64,000 nt of DNA, from contig NZ_DATJTC010000010.1 of assembly GCF_035503745.1 (NCBI RefSeq), positions 24,050 to 88,049 on the forward strand, in the 5' to 3' direction. Shown here piece by piece: positions 9,586-20,099 of the stretch (position 1 is the first letter of the stretch; every line of letters begins with the position of its first letter). Both the position numbers and the translations under genes were made by a program. A model generated the notes under the pieces. It worked only from the letters and a program-made list of their open reading frames with translations, was not told the origin of the DNA and did not search any database. Source of the DNA: Dyella_B sp035503745. Lineage in GTDB: Bacteria; Pseudomonadota; Gammaproteobacteria; Xanthomonadales; Rhodanobacteraceae.

Positions 9586-9630
9586 TGTTAGCGCTACCAC
9601 TAAACTATCGGAGATAAGTCGCGCTGGCAA
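9586..9630 (-). promoter_or_regulatory. xylB promoter with xyl-box operator
   Basis: Read on the minus strand: TTGCCA (9625-9630), a 17-bp spacer, TAGTTT (9602-9607), then 2 bp and the operator TGGTAGCGCTAACA (9586-9599). The operator is a 14-bp imperfect palindrome centred on GCGC, identical, as far as I recall, to the xyl-box of Xanthomonas campestris. It covers the expected transcription start, the standard position for LacI-type repression. Operator and xylB start codon are about 20 nt apart. Confidence 0.75.
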
Positions 9631-9952
9631 GAATAGTCGCGCGCGATTTGCGTGGAAGCCGATAAAAAAATGCGCGCACGTGATGGGCGCATTCGCGCGT
9701 TTCCATGTCGCGATGCAAAAAAGAAGGCGCCGCGGGAGGAAAGGTTTGCGCGTGTTTGGCGCGGCGAAAAACGACGCGACGATTCCGATCAAGCGAGGCC
9801 GCAAGCAAGCTGCACAAGCCGCGCAGGTTGCGATGGCGGCCATTGGATCGGCGCCGGCAGGGGAAATTTTTAGCGCTGCATTGCGCTGTCAAAACTTGTC
9901 GCGGTGCACCAAGTCACGCGGGTGCACGGAGGCTTTGACATGTTTGCCGCGA
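9631..9952. other. intergenic region upstream of the xylB promoter
   Basis: No gene is supported here. It contains A-rich runs near 9664 and 9718. A degenerate xyl-box-like core TAGCGCT lies at 9871-9877 (10 of 14 positions around it match the xylB operator), next to a minus-strand TTGACA at about 9888-9893. These could be a remote auxiliary operator or nothing. Short reading frames in the stretch lack ribosome sites and recognisable protein character. Confidence 0.35.
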
Positions 9953-10687
9953 TCAATGCGAAGGCGGCTTCTTGGGCGAGGGCTCCGCCGCTGCATGCCG
10001 CAAGGTGCGGACCCGATCGAACAGCAACGGTACCAGCGACAGCAAGGCCAGCGCGGCAAGCGGCCCGATCACGCCGGGATCGAACAACAGGCCCGGACCG
10101 ATCCGCTGCCCGTGGCTGAAAGCCTGGCCCAGGCCGGCGCCCACGGATGTTTCGAATACGAGCATGATCGTGCCGCCCAGCCAGGTCGCGCCGAGGAATA
10201 GCCATAGCGGGCAGCGCAACCAGGCCAGCGCGACGGTGATGAGTCCGAACGGTGCCACCGGCACCAGGCGCAGGAACAGCGTATAGCTCACCGGATGCCG
10301 CTCGAAGCCATGGTGAAGCTTCTCGGCAATGGCGGGGGGATGCTTGCTGCCGGCGCCGAAGGCATAGCGGCTGGCCAGGAACAGGATCAGCGAGCCCAGC
10401 GTCAAGCCGATCGAGGAATAGGTGGTGCCCTCCACGACGCCGAAGGCGAAGCCGCCGGCAAGAATCAGCACGATGGTCACCGGAATGCCGGTGCAGGTCG
10501 CCAGCGTCAGCAGGCCGATGTAAAGCAGGCGGCTAAGCCACGGGTCGGCGTTGATGTGCGCGCGGACTTCCTGCTGGTGCGCCACCAGTTGTTCCGGATG
10601 CCATTGGTCGAACACGCCGGAAAAGGCCAGCACAATGCCCGCGGCGATCAGCAGCAGCAGCGGCAAGGCGGCGCGCAGGCGGTTCAA
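9953..10687 (-). CDS. VTT-domain (DedA/TVP38-type) integral membrane protein
   Basis: Polytopic inner-membrane protein of 244 aa, TVP38/DedA (VTT) superfamily; family members are linked to lipid scrambling or envelope homeostasis, the exact role here is unknown. Five or six hydrophobic segments are visible. The VTT signature appears as GLTLGSLILFLASRYAFG and the re-entrant-loop-like RLVPVAPFGLITVALA; the usual Asn of that block is missing. The start is TTG at 10687, overlapping the TGA of the upstream deaminase (TTGA). No ATG or GTG lies upstream before the frame closes usefully. It is last in the glnS-deaminase-VTT run. Confidence 0.75.
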   Translation of the reverse strand: MNRLRAALPLLLLIAAGIVLAFSGVFDQWHPEQLVAHQQEVRAHINADPWLSRLLYIGLLTLATCTGIPVTIVLILAGGFAFGVVEGTTYSSIGLTLGSLILFLASRYAFGAGSKHPPAIAEKLHHGFERHPVSYTLFLRLVPVAPFGLITVALAWLRCPLWLFLGATWLGGTIMLVFETSVGAGLGQAFSHGQRIGPGLLFDPGVIGPLAALALLSLVPLLFDRVRTLRHAAAEPSPKKPPSH

Positions 10688-11240
10688 TAGCTGGCCCCGG
10701 TGGCGCCGTACGCGGCCAGCACGTTGCGTGCCTCTTCTCGCCGGATGTCGCGGCGTACGGCGATGCCGCGCCGTTCCAGTTCGCCGATCCAGTCGGCGGG
10801 CAGCGGACCTTCGTCGAATTCGGTGAGCGTTTCTACGTCTTCGGCTCGCGCGCCGATCAGCAGCGTATCGATGCCGGCCCATACGGTGGCGCCATAGCAT
10901 TGGCAGCAGGGCTGCGCGCTGGTGGCCAGGGTGTAGTGGCCGCCCTGCTCGTTGAGGCGGTACCTGGCCAGCCGCTGCTGGGCGGCCATGTACGCGAGTA
11001 TTTCGGCGTGGGCGACCGAGCAGCTCTGCGGCACCACGCGGTTGGCTGCCGCGGCGATCAACCGGCCGTACTCGTCGAACACCGCCGCGCCGAACGGGCC
11101 GCCGCTACCGTATTGGATGTTGCGCCGCGACAGCTCGATCGCCAGCCCCACGCGCTCCTCGTCGGAGAGATAGCGCTTTTGCGCATCGGCAACCTCTTCG
11201 ATCCAGGGTGGCAAGGTGAGGTGGATCTGCAGCGGCAGCA

Positions 11241-11244
<4 letters not shown>
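10684..11244 (-). CDS. cytidine/deoxycytidylate-type nucleoside deaminase (guanine deaminase-like)
   Basis: Zinc-dependent deaminase of the CDA fold, 186 aa, cytoplasmic. The two zinc motifs are present: AHAEILA (His ligand plus catalytic Glu) and QPCCQCYGA (PCxxC, two Cys ligands). The block SGGPFGAAVFDEYGRLIA matches the nucleobase/nucleoside deaminase subgroup that includes guanine deaminase (GuaD) and tRNA adenosine deaminase; its length and C-terminal extension favour a small-molecule enzyme. ATG at 11244 overlaps the glnS stop (ATGA), indicating coupling. The exact substrate cannot be decided from sequence. Confidence 0.75.
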
Positions 11245-12995
<1,751 letters not shown>

Positions 12996-13082
12996 CAGAT
13001 CAACATTCGCACGAGGGTGGCGGGAACCCCCAAGTTTAACCGGTCCAAGTCATTACGGAACCGCAGGCCCAAGCCGCCGATT

Positions 13083-13691
13083 TCAGCCCCTGGCGGCCGC
13101 CAATGCCAGGTAACGGCGGTGCAGGGCGGCCACCTGGGGGTCCAGCGCGGTGTCCGGGCCGCTGTTGTCGATCACGTCGTCGGCCAGCGCCAGGCGGGCC
13201 GCGCGCGTGGCCTGGCTGGCCAAGATGCGGCTGGCCAGCGTCTCGTCGACGCCGTCGCGCGCCATGAGGCGCTGGACCTGGATGGCCTCGGGTACGTCCA
13301 CCACCACAATCCGGTCCACCCAGCGGTAGTGGCCGATGTTCTCGGCCAGCAGCGGAATGGCAAGGATGGCGTAGGGCCCTTCGTCCGCCTGCGCGTGCTC
13401 GAGCATCCACTGCCGGATGCGCGGATGCACGATCGCCTCCAGCGTTCGCCTCGCCGTGGGGTCGGCAAACACGCGCTGGCGCATGGCGGGGCGGTCGAGT
13501 TGACCCTGGGCGTTCAGGACGTCTTCGCCGAAGGCGGCGACGATCGCCGCCAAGCCCTGGCTGCCCGGCTCCACCACGACGCGCGCGGCGTGATCGGCGT
13601 CGTACACATTCACGCCCTGCGTCCTGAAGCAGCGCTCCACCACACTTTTGCCGGAAGCAATGCCGCCCGTAAGGGCCACGGTGAAAGGCAT
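13083..13691 (-). CDS. coaE: dephospho-CoA kinase
   Basis: Last step of coenzyme A synthesis: phosphorylates the 3'-hydroxyl of dephospho-CoA. P-loop kinase, 202 aa. Starting at ATG 13691 the protein opens with MPFTVALTGGIASGKS, whose Walker A motif GGIASGKS lies at residues 9-16. DADHAAR follows at the substrate site. A longer in-frame opening exists upstream but overlaps pilD and has no family counterpart; AAGG about 10 nt before 13691 supports the short start. It follows pilD by 8 nt, the standard pilD-coaE arrangement of Pseudomonas and Xanthomonas. Confidence 0.95.
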   Translation of the reverse strand: MPFTVALTGGIASGKSVVERCFRTQGVNVYDADHAARVVVEPGSQGLAAIVAAFGEDVLNAQGQLDRPAMRQRVFADPTARRTLEAIVHPRIRQWMLEHAQADEGPYAILAIPLLAENIGHYRWVDRIVVVDVPEAIQVQRLMARDGVDETLASRILASQATRAARLALADDVIDNSGPDTALDPQVAALHRRYLALAAARG

Positions 13692-13699
13692 GCGCTGGG

Positions 13700-14557
13700 T
13701 TACCTTAGTCCGGTCACGCTCATGTAAGCGTGCCACAGCGGTTCACCGGCGATGAACCATACCCACCCGGCCATGGCGATGAACGGGCCAAACGGCATCG
13801 GTACGTCGCGGCCGTGCTTGCGCAGCGCGATCATCGTGCCACCGACCAGCGCGCCGATCAGCGAAGAAAGCAGGATGATCGGCAGCAGCGCTAGCGGCCC
13901 CATCCAGGCGCCGAGCGCGGCGAGCAGCTTGAAATCGCCAAAGCCCATGCCTTCCTTGCCCGTCAGCAGCTTGAATGCCCAATACACGCTCCACAGGCTC
14001 AGATAGCCGATCGCACCGCCCAGGATGGAAAGCTTCGGCTCGACAAAAACATGATCCAGGCTAAGCAGCAGGCCGACCCACAGCAGCGGCAGCGTTATCT
14101 GATCCGGCAGCAACTGGGTACGAAGGTCGATGCCCGACAAAGCGACCAGCGCCCAGGTGAGGAGCAGCCCCGCCAGGGCGGTTCCGTTGGGACCGAATTT
14201 CCAGACCACGACGGCGCTGAGCACGCCCGTCATCAGCTCCACCAGCGGATATTGGATGGATATCGGCGCCTTGCAATGGCGGCAGCGGCCCTTGAGCAAC
14301 AGCCAGCTGAAAAGGGGGATGTTGTCGTAAGCGGCCAGCGGATGCTTGCAATGCGGGCAGTGCGAGGATTCGCGCACAATCCCCGGCGGCAACGATTCGG
14401 GTGCGGCATCCAGGCCCAGTACATCACGGGCCTCCCGGCGCCAGAGCGCTTCCAGCCGCGCCGGCAGGCGAAGTATCACGACGTTGAGGAAGCTGCCGAC
14501 CAGCAGGCCAAGCACGCCTGCGACAACTATCCACCCTGTCAACGGCAAATCGGGCAT
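13700..14557 (-). CDS. pilD: type IV prepilin peptidase / N-methyltransferase
   Basis: Bifunctional inner-membrane aspartic protease that cuts the leader of type IV prepilins and type II pseudopilins and methylates the new N-terminus. With ATG 14557 it is 285 aa. The N-terminal domain has the four-cysteine zinc site CPHCKH...CRHCKA; the catalytic region shows the first Asp in SGIDLRTQLLPD and the second in GMGFGDFKLLAALG (GxGD). Seven to eight membrane helices are visible. An upstream ATG at 14590 lies inside a terminator hairpin and is unlikely; AGGA stands 8 nt before 14557. Its targets include the two pilins at 28-29 kb. Confidence 0.95.
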   Translation of the reverse strand: MPDLPLTGWIVVAGVLGLLVGSFLNVVILRLPARLEALWRREARDVLGLDAAPESLPPGIVRESSHCPHCKHPLAAYDNIPLFSWLLLKGRCRHCKAPISIQYPLVELMTGVLSAVVVWKFGPNGTALAGLLLTWALVALSGIDLRTQLLPDQITLPLLWVGLLLSLDHVFVEPKLSILGGAIGYLSLWSVYWAFKLLTGKEGMGFGDFKLLAALGAWMGPLALLPIILLSSLIGALVGGTMIALRKHGRDVPMPFGPFIAMAGWVWFIAGEPLWHAYMSVTGLR

Positions 14558-14575
14558 GCCCGGATCCTGGTCATG

Positions 14576-14621
14576 AAAAACGCGCCACATTATTGCCGCA
14601 GGACGGCAACCATGTGGCGCG
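14576..14621 (-). terminator. intrinsic terminator between pilC and pilD
   Basis: A 10-bp perfect stem, 14581-14590 paired with 14612-14621, encloses an inner 6-bp stem (14593-14598 with 14604-14609) and a 5-nt loop. On the minus strand it is followed at once by TTTTT (14580-14576). It stands 13 nt after the pilC stop and about 19 nt before the pilD start, so pilD would depend on read-through or an unseen promoter. Confidence 0.85.
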
Positions 14622-14633
14622 CTTGGTAATGGA

Positions 14634-15902
14634 TTAGAACGTGCCGGCGAGTTTGAAGATCGGCAGGTACAGAGCGATTACGATGCCGCCCACCAGGGTA
14701 CCCAGGATCACCATCATCAGTGGCTCGAGCAACGAGGCGAGCGAGTCAACGGCGTTGCTGACCTCTTCCTCATAGAACTCCGCGCATTTGAACAACATAT
14801 GGTCCAGTGCGCCCGATTCTTCGCCGATGGCTACCATCTGGGTCACCATGTTGGGGAACAGCCCGGTCTGGCGCATGGCCAGCTGCAGCTGATGGCCGAC
14901 CGCGACGTCGTCGCGCATCTGGTGCACGGCTTCGGCATAAACGATGCTGCCGGTAGCGCCTGCCACCGCGTCCATGGCCTCCACAAGGGGAACGCCTGCA
15001 CGGAAGGTGACGCCGAGCGTACGGGCGAAACGCGCTACGGCCGATTGCCGGAGGATGTTGCCCATGACCGGCAGCTTGAGCGTCAAGCGGTCAAGAAAAT
15101 GGGCGAATTTCACCGACCGCTTCTTGGCCATGATGAGCGCCACGATGCTGCCGGCAATCACCACTAGGAGCATAAACCAGTATTGCTGCATGAACTGCGA
15201 CATGTTCACCAGCATTTGGGTCGGGGCGGGTAGCTCGGCGCCGGCGTCCTTGAAGGTCTTGGCAAAGACCGGCACCACAAACAGCAGCATGATCATGATC
15301 ACGGCCACGGCGACCACCATCACCATGATGGGGTAGAAGAGCGCTTTCTTGATCTTGCCTTTGATGCTTTCGGTCTTTTCCTTGTAGGTGGCGACCGTAT
15401 CCAGAATCGTATCCAGAACGCCCGCCGATTCGCCCGCGCGAACCAGGTTGCGATAAAGCTCGTCGAACTGGACCGGGTATTGGCCCAGCGCCTCATGCAG
15501 CGTGGAGCCACCCTCGATGCTTTGCTTGACGTCGACCAGCATGGTCTTGAAACGGGGGTTTTTCTGCCCGTCGGAGATGATGTCGAACGCCTGCACCATC
15601 GGCACGCCCGATGCCATCATCGTGGCGATCTGGCGGCTGAAGATAGCCACGTCCCGCGGCTTGACCGTGGAACCCGAGCCGCCAAACATCGGCTTGTTGC
15701 GCTCGCGCACCGTCTGCGGGTTCATGCCCTGGCGGCGCAACTCGGCCTTCACCAGCGAAGCATTCTTCGCAGGCATCGAACCCTTCATGCGCTTGCCGCG
15801 TTTATCCAGCGCCACCCACTCATAGGTGGGCATCTGGCTGACCTGCGCGCGTTGAGCGCCCTGCTGTCGGGTGTTCTTGGTGGCAGCGGTAACCGTGGCC
15901 AT
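14634..15902 (-). CDS. pilC: type IV pilus inner-membrane platform protein
   Basis: GspF/PilC-type platform protein, 422 aa, through which the PilB and PilT motors act on pilin assembly. After a short cytoplasmic start the block MPTYEWVALDKRGKRMKG opens the family core. Two GspF domains (about residues 95-220 and 300-420) and three membrane helices are visible, including PIMVMVVAVAVIMIMLLFV. Conserved GESAGVLD and GEESGALD repeats mark the two halves. It lies downstream of pilB on the same strand with a 150-bp gap. Confidence 0.95.
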   Translation of the reverse strand: MATVTAATKNTRQQGAQRAQVSQMPTYEWVALDKRGKRMKGSMPAKNASLVKAELRRQGMNPQTVRERNKPMFGGSGSTVKPRDVAIFSRQIATMMASGVPMVQAFDIISDGQKNPRFKTMLVDVKQSIEGGSTLHEALGQYPVQFDELYRNLVRAGESAGVLDTILDTVATYKEKTESIKGKIKKALFYPIMVMVVAVAVIMIMLLFVVPVFAKTFKDAGAELPAPTQMLVNMSQFMQQYWFMLLVVIAGSIVALIMAKKRSVKFAHFLDRLTLKLPVMGNILRQSAVARFARTLGVTFRAGVPLVEAMDAVAGATGSIVYAEAVHQMRDDVAVGHQLQLAMRQTGLFPNMVTQMVAIGEESGALDHMLFKCAEFYEEEVSNAVDSLASLLEPLMMVILGTLVGGIVIALYLPIFKLAGTF

Positions 15903-16052
15903 GCGTCTGTTCCCCCAAAATGATCCGGTCCGGCGCCGTCGCGGGTGCTAAAGGCGGGACAACGTCAAGCTTACGTTACTTTCAGTCGCCATTTTCGTGG
16001 TCTCCGACGCAAGTCCAGCACGAGAATGGTTCCAGGGCAGCCTGAGCCTGGG

Positions 16053-17777
16053 TTAGTCCTTGGTGACGCGGTCGATTTCCGCCAGGCTAGTCACCCCGGA
16101 CTTCACCTTCAGCAGCGCCGACGCGCGCAAGTCGTTGATACCGATGGAACGCGCCACTTCGGCAATCTGCAGCGCGTTGCCGCCTTGAAGCACGATTTTT
16201 TGGATGTCCTCGACCATGGGCATGACCTGGTAGATGCCTACGCGGCCCTTGTAACCTTCGTTGCAGTCGGGGCAACCGGCCGCTTCGTAGAGGGTCATGC
16301 CCTCGTCGATGTCCTGCTGGGTGAATCCGGCGCTGAGCAGGGTCTGCGCCGGCAAAGTCATCGGCTTCTTGCAGCTGTGCAGGCGGCGGGCCAGGCGCTG
16401 GGCAATGATGAGGGTCACCGAGGAGGTGATGTTGTAAGGCGCAATACCCATGTTCATGAGACGCGCAACCGTTTGCGGCGCGTCGTTCGTGTGCAGGGTG
16501 GAAAGCACCATGTGGCCGGTTTGCGCCGCTTTGATGGCAATTTCAGCCGTTTCCAGGTCGCGAATTTCGCCCACCATGATCACGTCAGGGTCCTGGCGCA
16601 GGAAGGAGCGCAAGGCCGCGGCGAAGGTCATGCCGCGCTTGACGTTCTGCTGGACCTGGTTGATGCCCTCGACGCGAATTTCCACCGGATCCTCGACCGT
16701 GGAGATGTTGCGTTCGGCCGTGTTGAGAATATTGAGGGCGGTATACAGGGACACCGTCTTGCCCGAGCCGGTAGGGCCGGTGACCAGCACCATGCCGTAA
16801 GGCTTGTGAATCGCGTCGATGTAAAGCTGCTTCTGGACTTCCTCATAGCCGAGCTTGTCGATGCCCAGCTTGGCCGACGAGCTGTCGAGGATACGCAGCA
16901 CGATCTTCTCGCCGAACAGGGTCGGCAGCGTACTGACGCGGAAGTCCATCGCGTGGCTTTTGGACAGGTTGAGCTTGATACGGCCGTCCTGCGGTATGCG
17001 CCGCTCGGCAATGTCCAGGCCGGCCATGACCTTTAGGCGCGAAGAAATGCGATTGGCCAGTTTCATGGGCGGGCTGGCCACCGCCCTGAGCATGCCGTCC
17101 ATGCGCAGACGAACGCGATATTGCGTTTCAAAGGGTTCGAAATGGATGTCCGAGGCGCCACGGCGGATGGCGTCGACCAGCACTTTATTAACAAATTTAA
17201 CGACCGGCGCATCGTCGGCACCCACATCGACGCCCGTGCCGGCGGATTCTCCATCCTCGTCGACGGTCTCAAGCGCCAGTTCCTCCAGTTCGCCACCACC
17301 CAGATCGGGAGCCACCTGGTTGATGGTGCTGATGGCGCTGTCGATGGCCCGGACTAGCTGGGCCCGCTCCACCAGAATGGGCTCCACCATGCAATTGGAG
17401 TGAAATTTGATTTCGTCCAGGGCATGCAGTTGCATGGGGTCGGCGATGCCGACAAACAGCCGTTTGCCGCGCTTGAGCAGGGGCAGGGCCTGGTGTTTGC
17501 TGATCAGTTCCTGGCTGATGAGGCTGAGCGGCATGCTCGCCGGTGCCAATGCGCTGACGTCCATCATCGGCATGCCGAATTCAGCCGAGGCGATCTGGGC
17601 CAGGCGCGCGTTGTCGACCAGGCCCTGGTCCAGCAGCCAGGCCGTGAGCGTCTTCTTCTGCTGGCCCGAGTCGGCAACCGCCTTGCGGGCGTCGGCCTCG
17701 GGTAGCAACCCTTCGGAAACCAGACGACGGGCCATGCCCGACAAACCTTGGGTGGTGGGTTGCGGCTGCGATGACAT
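16053..17777 (-). CDS. pilB: type IV pilus extension ATPase
   Basis: Hexameric cytoplasmic ATPase that powers pilus extension, 574 aa. The N-terminal MshEN/GspE-N region (about residues 15-150) precedes the ATPase core: Walker A GPTGSGKTVSL, Asp box around RNISTVEDPVEIR, Walker B DPDVIMVGEIRD and the His box GHMVLSTLHTNDA. A zinc site near the C-terminus has two cysteine pairs (CKKP and CPDCNEG). PilR and PilS genes, usually next to pilB in Xanthomonas, are not adjacent here; glycosyltransferase genes occupy that place. Confidence 0.96.
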   Translation of the reverse strand: MSSQPQPTTQGLSGMARRLVSEGLLPEADARKAVADSGQQKKTLTAWLLDQGLVDNARLAQIASAEFGMPMMDVSALAPASMPLSLISQELISKHQALPLLKRGKRLFVGIADPMQLHALDEIKFHSNCMVEPILVERAQLVRAIDSAISTINQVAPDLGGGELEELALETVDEDGESAGTGVDVGADDAPVVKFVNKVLVDAIRRGASDIHFEPFETQYRVRLRMDGMLRAVASPPMKLANRISSRLKVMAGLDIAERRIPQDGRIKLNLSKSHAMDFRVSTLPTLFGEKIVLRILDSSSAKLGIDKLGYEEVQKQLYIDAIHKPYGMVLVTGPTGSGKTVSLYTALNILNTAERNISTVEDPVEIRVEGINQVQQNVKRGMTFAAALRSFLRQDPDVIMVGEIRDLETAEIAIKAAQTGHMVLSTLHTNDAPQTVARLMNMGIAPYNITSSVTLIIAQRLARRLHSCKKPMTLPAQTLLSAGFTQQDIDEGMTLYEAAGCPDCNEGYKGRVGIYQVMPMVEDIQKIVLQGGNALQIAEVARSIGINDLRASALLKVKSGVTSLAEIDRVTKD

Positions 17778-17971
17778 ACGAAATTTGCCTAAGGCCCCTG
17801 ATTGGCTTCGAATTTAGCGCACATTGGGATCGTAGGCTATCCGCCTGCTGGGCCCCCAGTCGGGGGGTGGCGGCGGAGTCAAGGAAGGGCAGGCAAGCGG
17901 AGGCCGAGAATCAGTCCACGATTCCCCGCCGAGGTGTTAGTTGTTACCGTGGCGTCATAGGTGAAGCGACC

Positions 17972-18868
17972 ATGACGCGCTATGATCATGCGTCAATTGG
18001 GGAAGCCAACTGCTTGAATAAGCTCAGCATCATCTTACCGGCCAAGAATGAAGCGCCTGCATTGGCCACGCTATTGCCGCGCCTTAGATCGGCGCAGCCG
18101 GAAGCGGAAATCGTCGTCGTGGATGATGGTTCGACCGACGACACGCGCGCGTTATGTCTTAAGCATGGGGTCCAGTGCCTCAGCTCGCCGTATTCGATGG
18201 GCAATGGCGCGGCCATCAAACGTGGGGCACGGGTGGCCACGGGCGACATCCTGATTTTCATGGATGGCGATGGCCAGCACGACCCTGCCGACATCGAGCG
18301 GCTGGTCGAAAAGCTGGGCCAGGGCTATGACATGGCGGTGGGCGCCCGCGACTGGGGCAGCCAGGCCGGCGTGGGGCGGGGACTGGCCAATACGCTCTAC
18401 AACTGGCTGGCTTCGCGCATGACCGGGCACGTGGTGGCCGATCTCACTTCGGGCTTCCGCGCCGTGCGCGCGGAGCGATTTCGCGAGTTTCTATACCTGC
18501 TGCCGAACGGCTTTTCGTACCCGACCACCAGCACCATGGCATTTTTCCGTAGTGCCTATCCGGTGGCGTACGTGGATATCAAGGCGGCCCAGCGCATCGG
18601 CAAAAGCCACATCAAGCCACTGCGTGATGGTTTGCGCTTCCTGTTGATCATCTTCAAGATCGCCACGCTCTATTCGCCGCTTAAGCTATTCGTGCCGGCG
18701 AGCGTGATTTTCTTCTTGTTGGGGTGTGCCAATTATGCCTGGACGTTCGTACGAGAGGGCAGGCTTACCAACATGAGCACCCTCATGTGGAGTGCGGCGG
18801 TCATCGTGTTTCTTATTGGGCTGGTGTCGGAGCAGATTACTGCGCTGACCTACCGACGTGATGCCTGA
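17972..18868 (+). CDS. GT2 glycosyltransferase, polyprenyl-phosphate sugar synthase-like (DPM1-like)
   Basis: Membrane-associated GT-A glycosyltransferase, 298 aa from ATG 17972 (AGGTGA 8 nt upstream). KLSIILPAKNEAPAL opens the fold, VVVDDGSTDDT is the nucleotide-sugar site and IFMDGDGQHDP the DxD metal site. The middle block with NTLYNWLASRMTG and LTSGFRAVR, plus two C-terminal membrane helices (LFVPASVIFFLLGC and WSAAVIVFLIGLV), match dolichyl/undecaprenyl-phosphate mannose or glucose synthases. It would charge a lipid phosphate with one sugar. Such donors are what GT-C enzymes use, and four GT-C proteins lie downstream. Sugar and acceptor are inferred. Confidence 0.8.
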   Translation: MTRYDHASIGEANCLNKLSIILPAKNEAPALATLLPRLRSAQPEAEIVVVDDGSTDDTRALCLKHGVQCLSSPYSMGNGAAIKRGARVATGDILIFMDGDGQHDPADIERLVEKLGQGYDMAVGARDWGSQAGVGRGLANTLYNWLASRMTGHVVADLTSGFRAVRAERFREFLYLLPNGFSYPTTSTMAFFRSAYPVAYVDIKAAQRIGKSHIKPLRDGLRFLLIIFKIATLYSPLKLFVPASVIFFLLGCANYAWTFVREGRLTNMSTLMWSAAVIVFLIGLVSEQITALTYRRDA

Positions 18869-20099
18869 AGCGTCCCGCCCCAACCGGCCGACGCTCCTAG
18901 TGCTCGCTTCGACTTATCCGCGTTGGCACGGCGATCCGGAGCCGGGATTCGTGCACGAGCTTGCCAGACGCCTGACCGGGAGCTTCCACGTGATTGCCCT
19001 GGTGCCTGGTGCGCCCGGCGCCGCTGCGCGCGAAATGCTCGATGGCGTGGAAGTGATTCGCTATCGCTATGCGCCTCGCCGCTTGGAGACGCTCGTAAAC
19101 GATGGCGGCATCATCGCCAACTTGCGCCGCCATCGCTGGAAGACGCTGCTGCTTCCCACTTTCGTGCTGGCCCAGGCATGGCACGCCTGGCGCCTGGTTC
19201 GCAGGCGTCGGATTGACGTGATGCATGCGCACTGGTTGCTCCCACAGGGGTTGGTTGCGACCTTCGTAAGCGGTTTGTCGCGCGGGTTCCCGCCGTTTCT
19301 GGTTACTTCCCATGGCGCCGATTTGTTTGCGTTGCAGGGAAGGGCGCTTAATGCCTTCAAGCGATTTGTGGTCAGCAAGGCGGCGGCGGTCACGGTCGTC
19401 AGCGAACCCATGCGCGGCGAGTTAAAGGTCATCGGCGCAGATGCGAACAAAGTCAGCGTGCAGCCGATGGGTGTGGATCTATCGGAACTCTTCACGCCCG
19501 ACCCGGTGGTGCAGCGCTCGCGCGATGAAATTCTGTTTGTCGGACGGCTTGTGGAGAAAAAGGGGCTTCGCCATCTGATCGATGCCATGCCGGCCATTCT
19601 GCAGGCGCATCCTACGGCCTATCTGACGATTGTGGGTTTTGGTCCGGAGCAAGAAGCCTTGGTTGAACAAGTCCGGCGGCTGGATCTTCTCACCAAAGTC
19701 CGCTTCCTGGGTGCTGTGCCACAGCCGGAGTTGCCAGCCTTGTATCGGCGTGCCGCGGTATTTGTTGCACCGTTCGTAAAGGCTATTTCGGGAGACCAAG
19801 AGGGTCTGGGGCTGGTCTCGGTCGAAGCTGCCGGTTGTGGCTGTCCCGTCGTGTTAGGTGACTTGCCGGCGGTGCGCAGCGTCTTTGGACCGATGAATGC
19901 CCGCCTGGTGGCGCCGGGTTCGGTTGCGGACATAGAAAAAGCCGTCAGTGCCGTGCTGACCGATCCTTCGACCCCAGTTGTGGCGGCTGGGGTCAGGGCG
20001 TCGTTATGCGCGCGGTTTGACTGGAAATCGGTCAGCGAGCGATACGCGCGTATATTCCAAGGGCTCGCTGGCAATAAAGCGGCGGCAAGGGTTGAATGA
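18861..20099 (+). CDS. GT4 (GT-B) glycosyltransferase
   Basis: Cytoplasmic retaining glycosyltransferase with the GT-B fold, 412 aa from ATG 18861; a GTG directly before it is an alternative. The acceptor-side domain begins PTLLVLASTYPRWHGDPE. LVTSHGADLF and SVQPMGVDLS are typical mid-protein blocks. The donor-side domain has FVGRLVEKKGLRHLIDA, and the nucleotide-sugar-binding EX7E motif lies in EGLGLVSVEAAGCGCPVV. The start overlaps the end of the GT2 gene by 8 nt, so the genes are coupled and probably act on the same glycan. Confidence 0.85.
   Translation: MPEASRPNRPTLLVLASTYPRWHGDPEPGFVHELARRLTGSFHVIALVPGAPGAAAREMLDGVEVIRYRYAPRRLETLVNDGGIIANLRRHRWKTLLLPTFVLAQAWHAWRLVRRRRIDVMHAHWLLPQGLVATFVSGLSRGFPPFLVTSHGADLFALQGRALNAFKRFVVSKAAAVTVVSEPMRGELKVIGADANKVSVQPMGVDLSELFTPDPVVQRSRDEILFVGRLVEKKGLRHLIDAMPAILQAHPTAYLTIVGFGPEQEALVEQVRRLDLLTKVRFLGAVPQPELPALYRRAAVFVAPFVKAISGDQEGLGLVSVEAAGCGCPVVLGDLPAVRSVFGPMNARLVAPGSVADIEKAVSAVLTDPSTPVVAAGVRASLCARFDWKSVSERYARIFQGLAGNKAAARVE

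Noticed and set aside
6387..9617. Long plus-strand frames opposite xylA and xylB
   Set aside because: Both real genes have complete family motifs; the opposite frames show no recognisable domain.
14557..14590. Longer PilD from ATG 14590
   Set aside because: That ATG lies inside the pilC terminator hairpin and lacks a ribosome site; the AGGA before 14557 fits.
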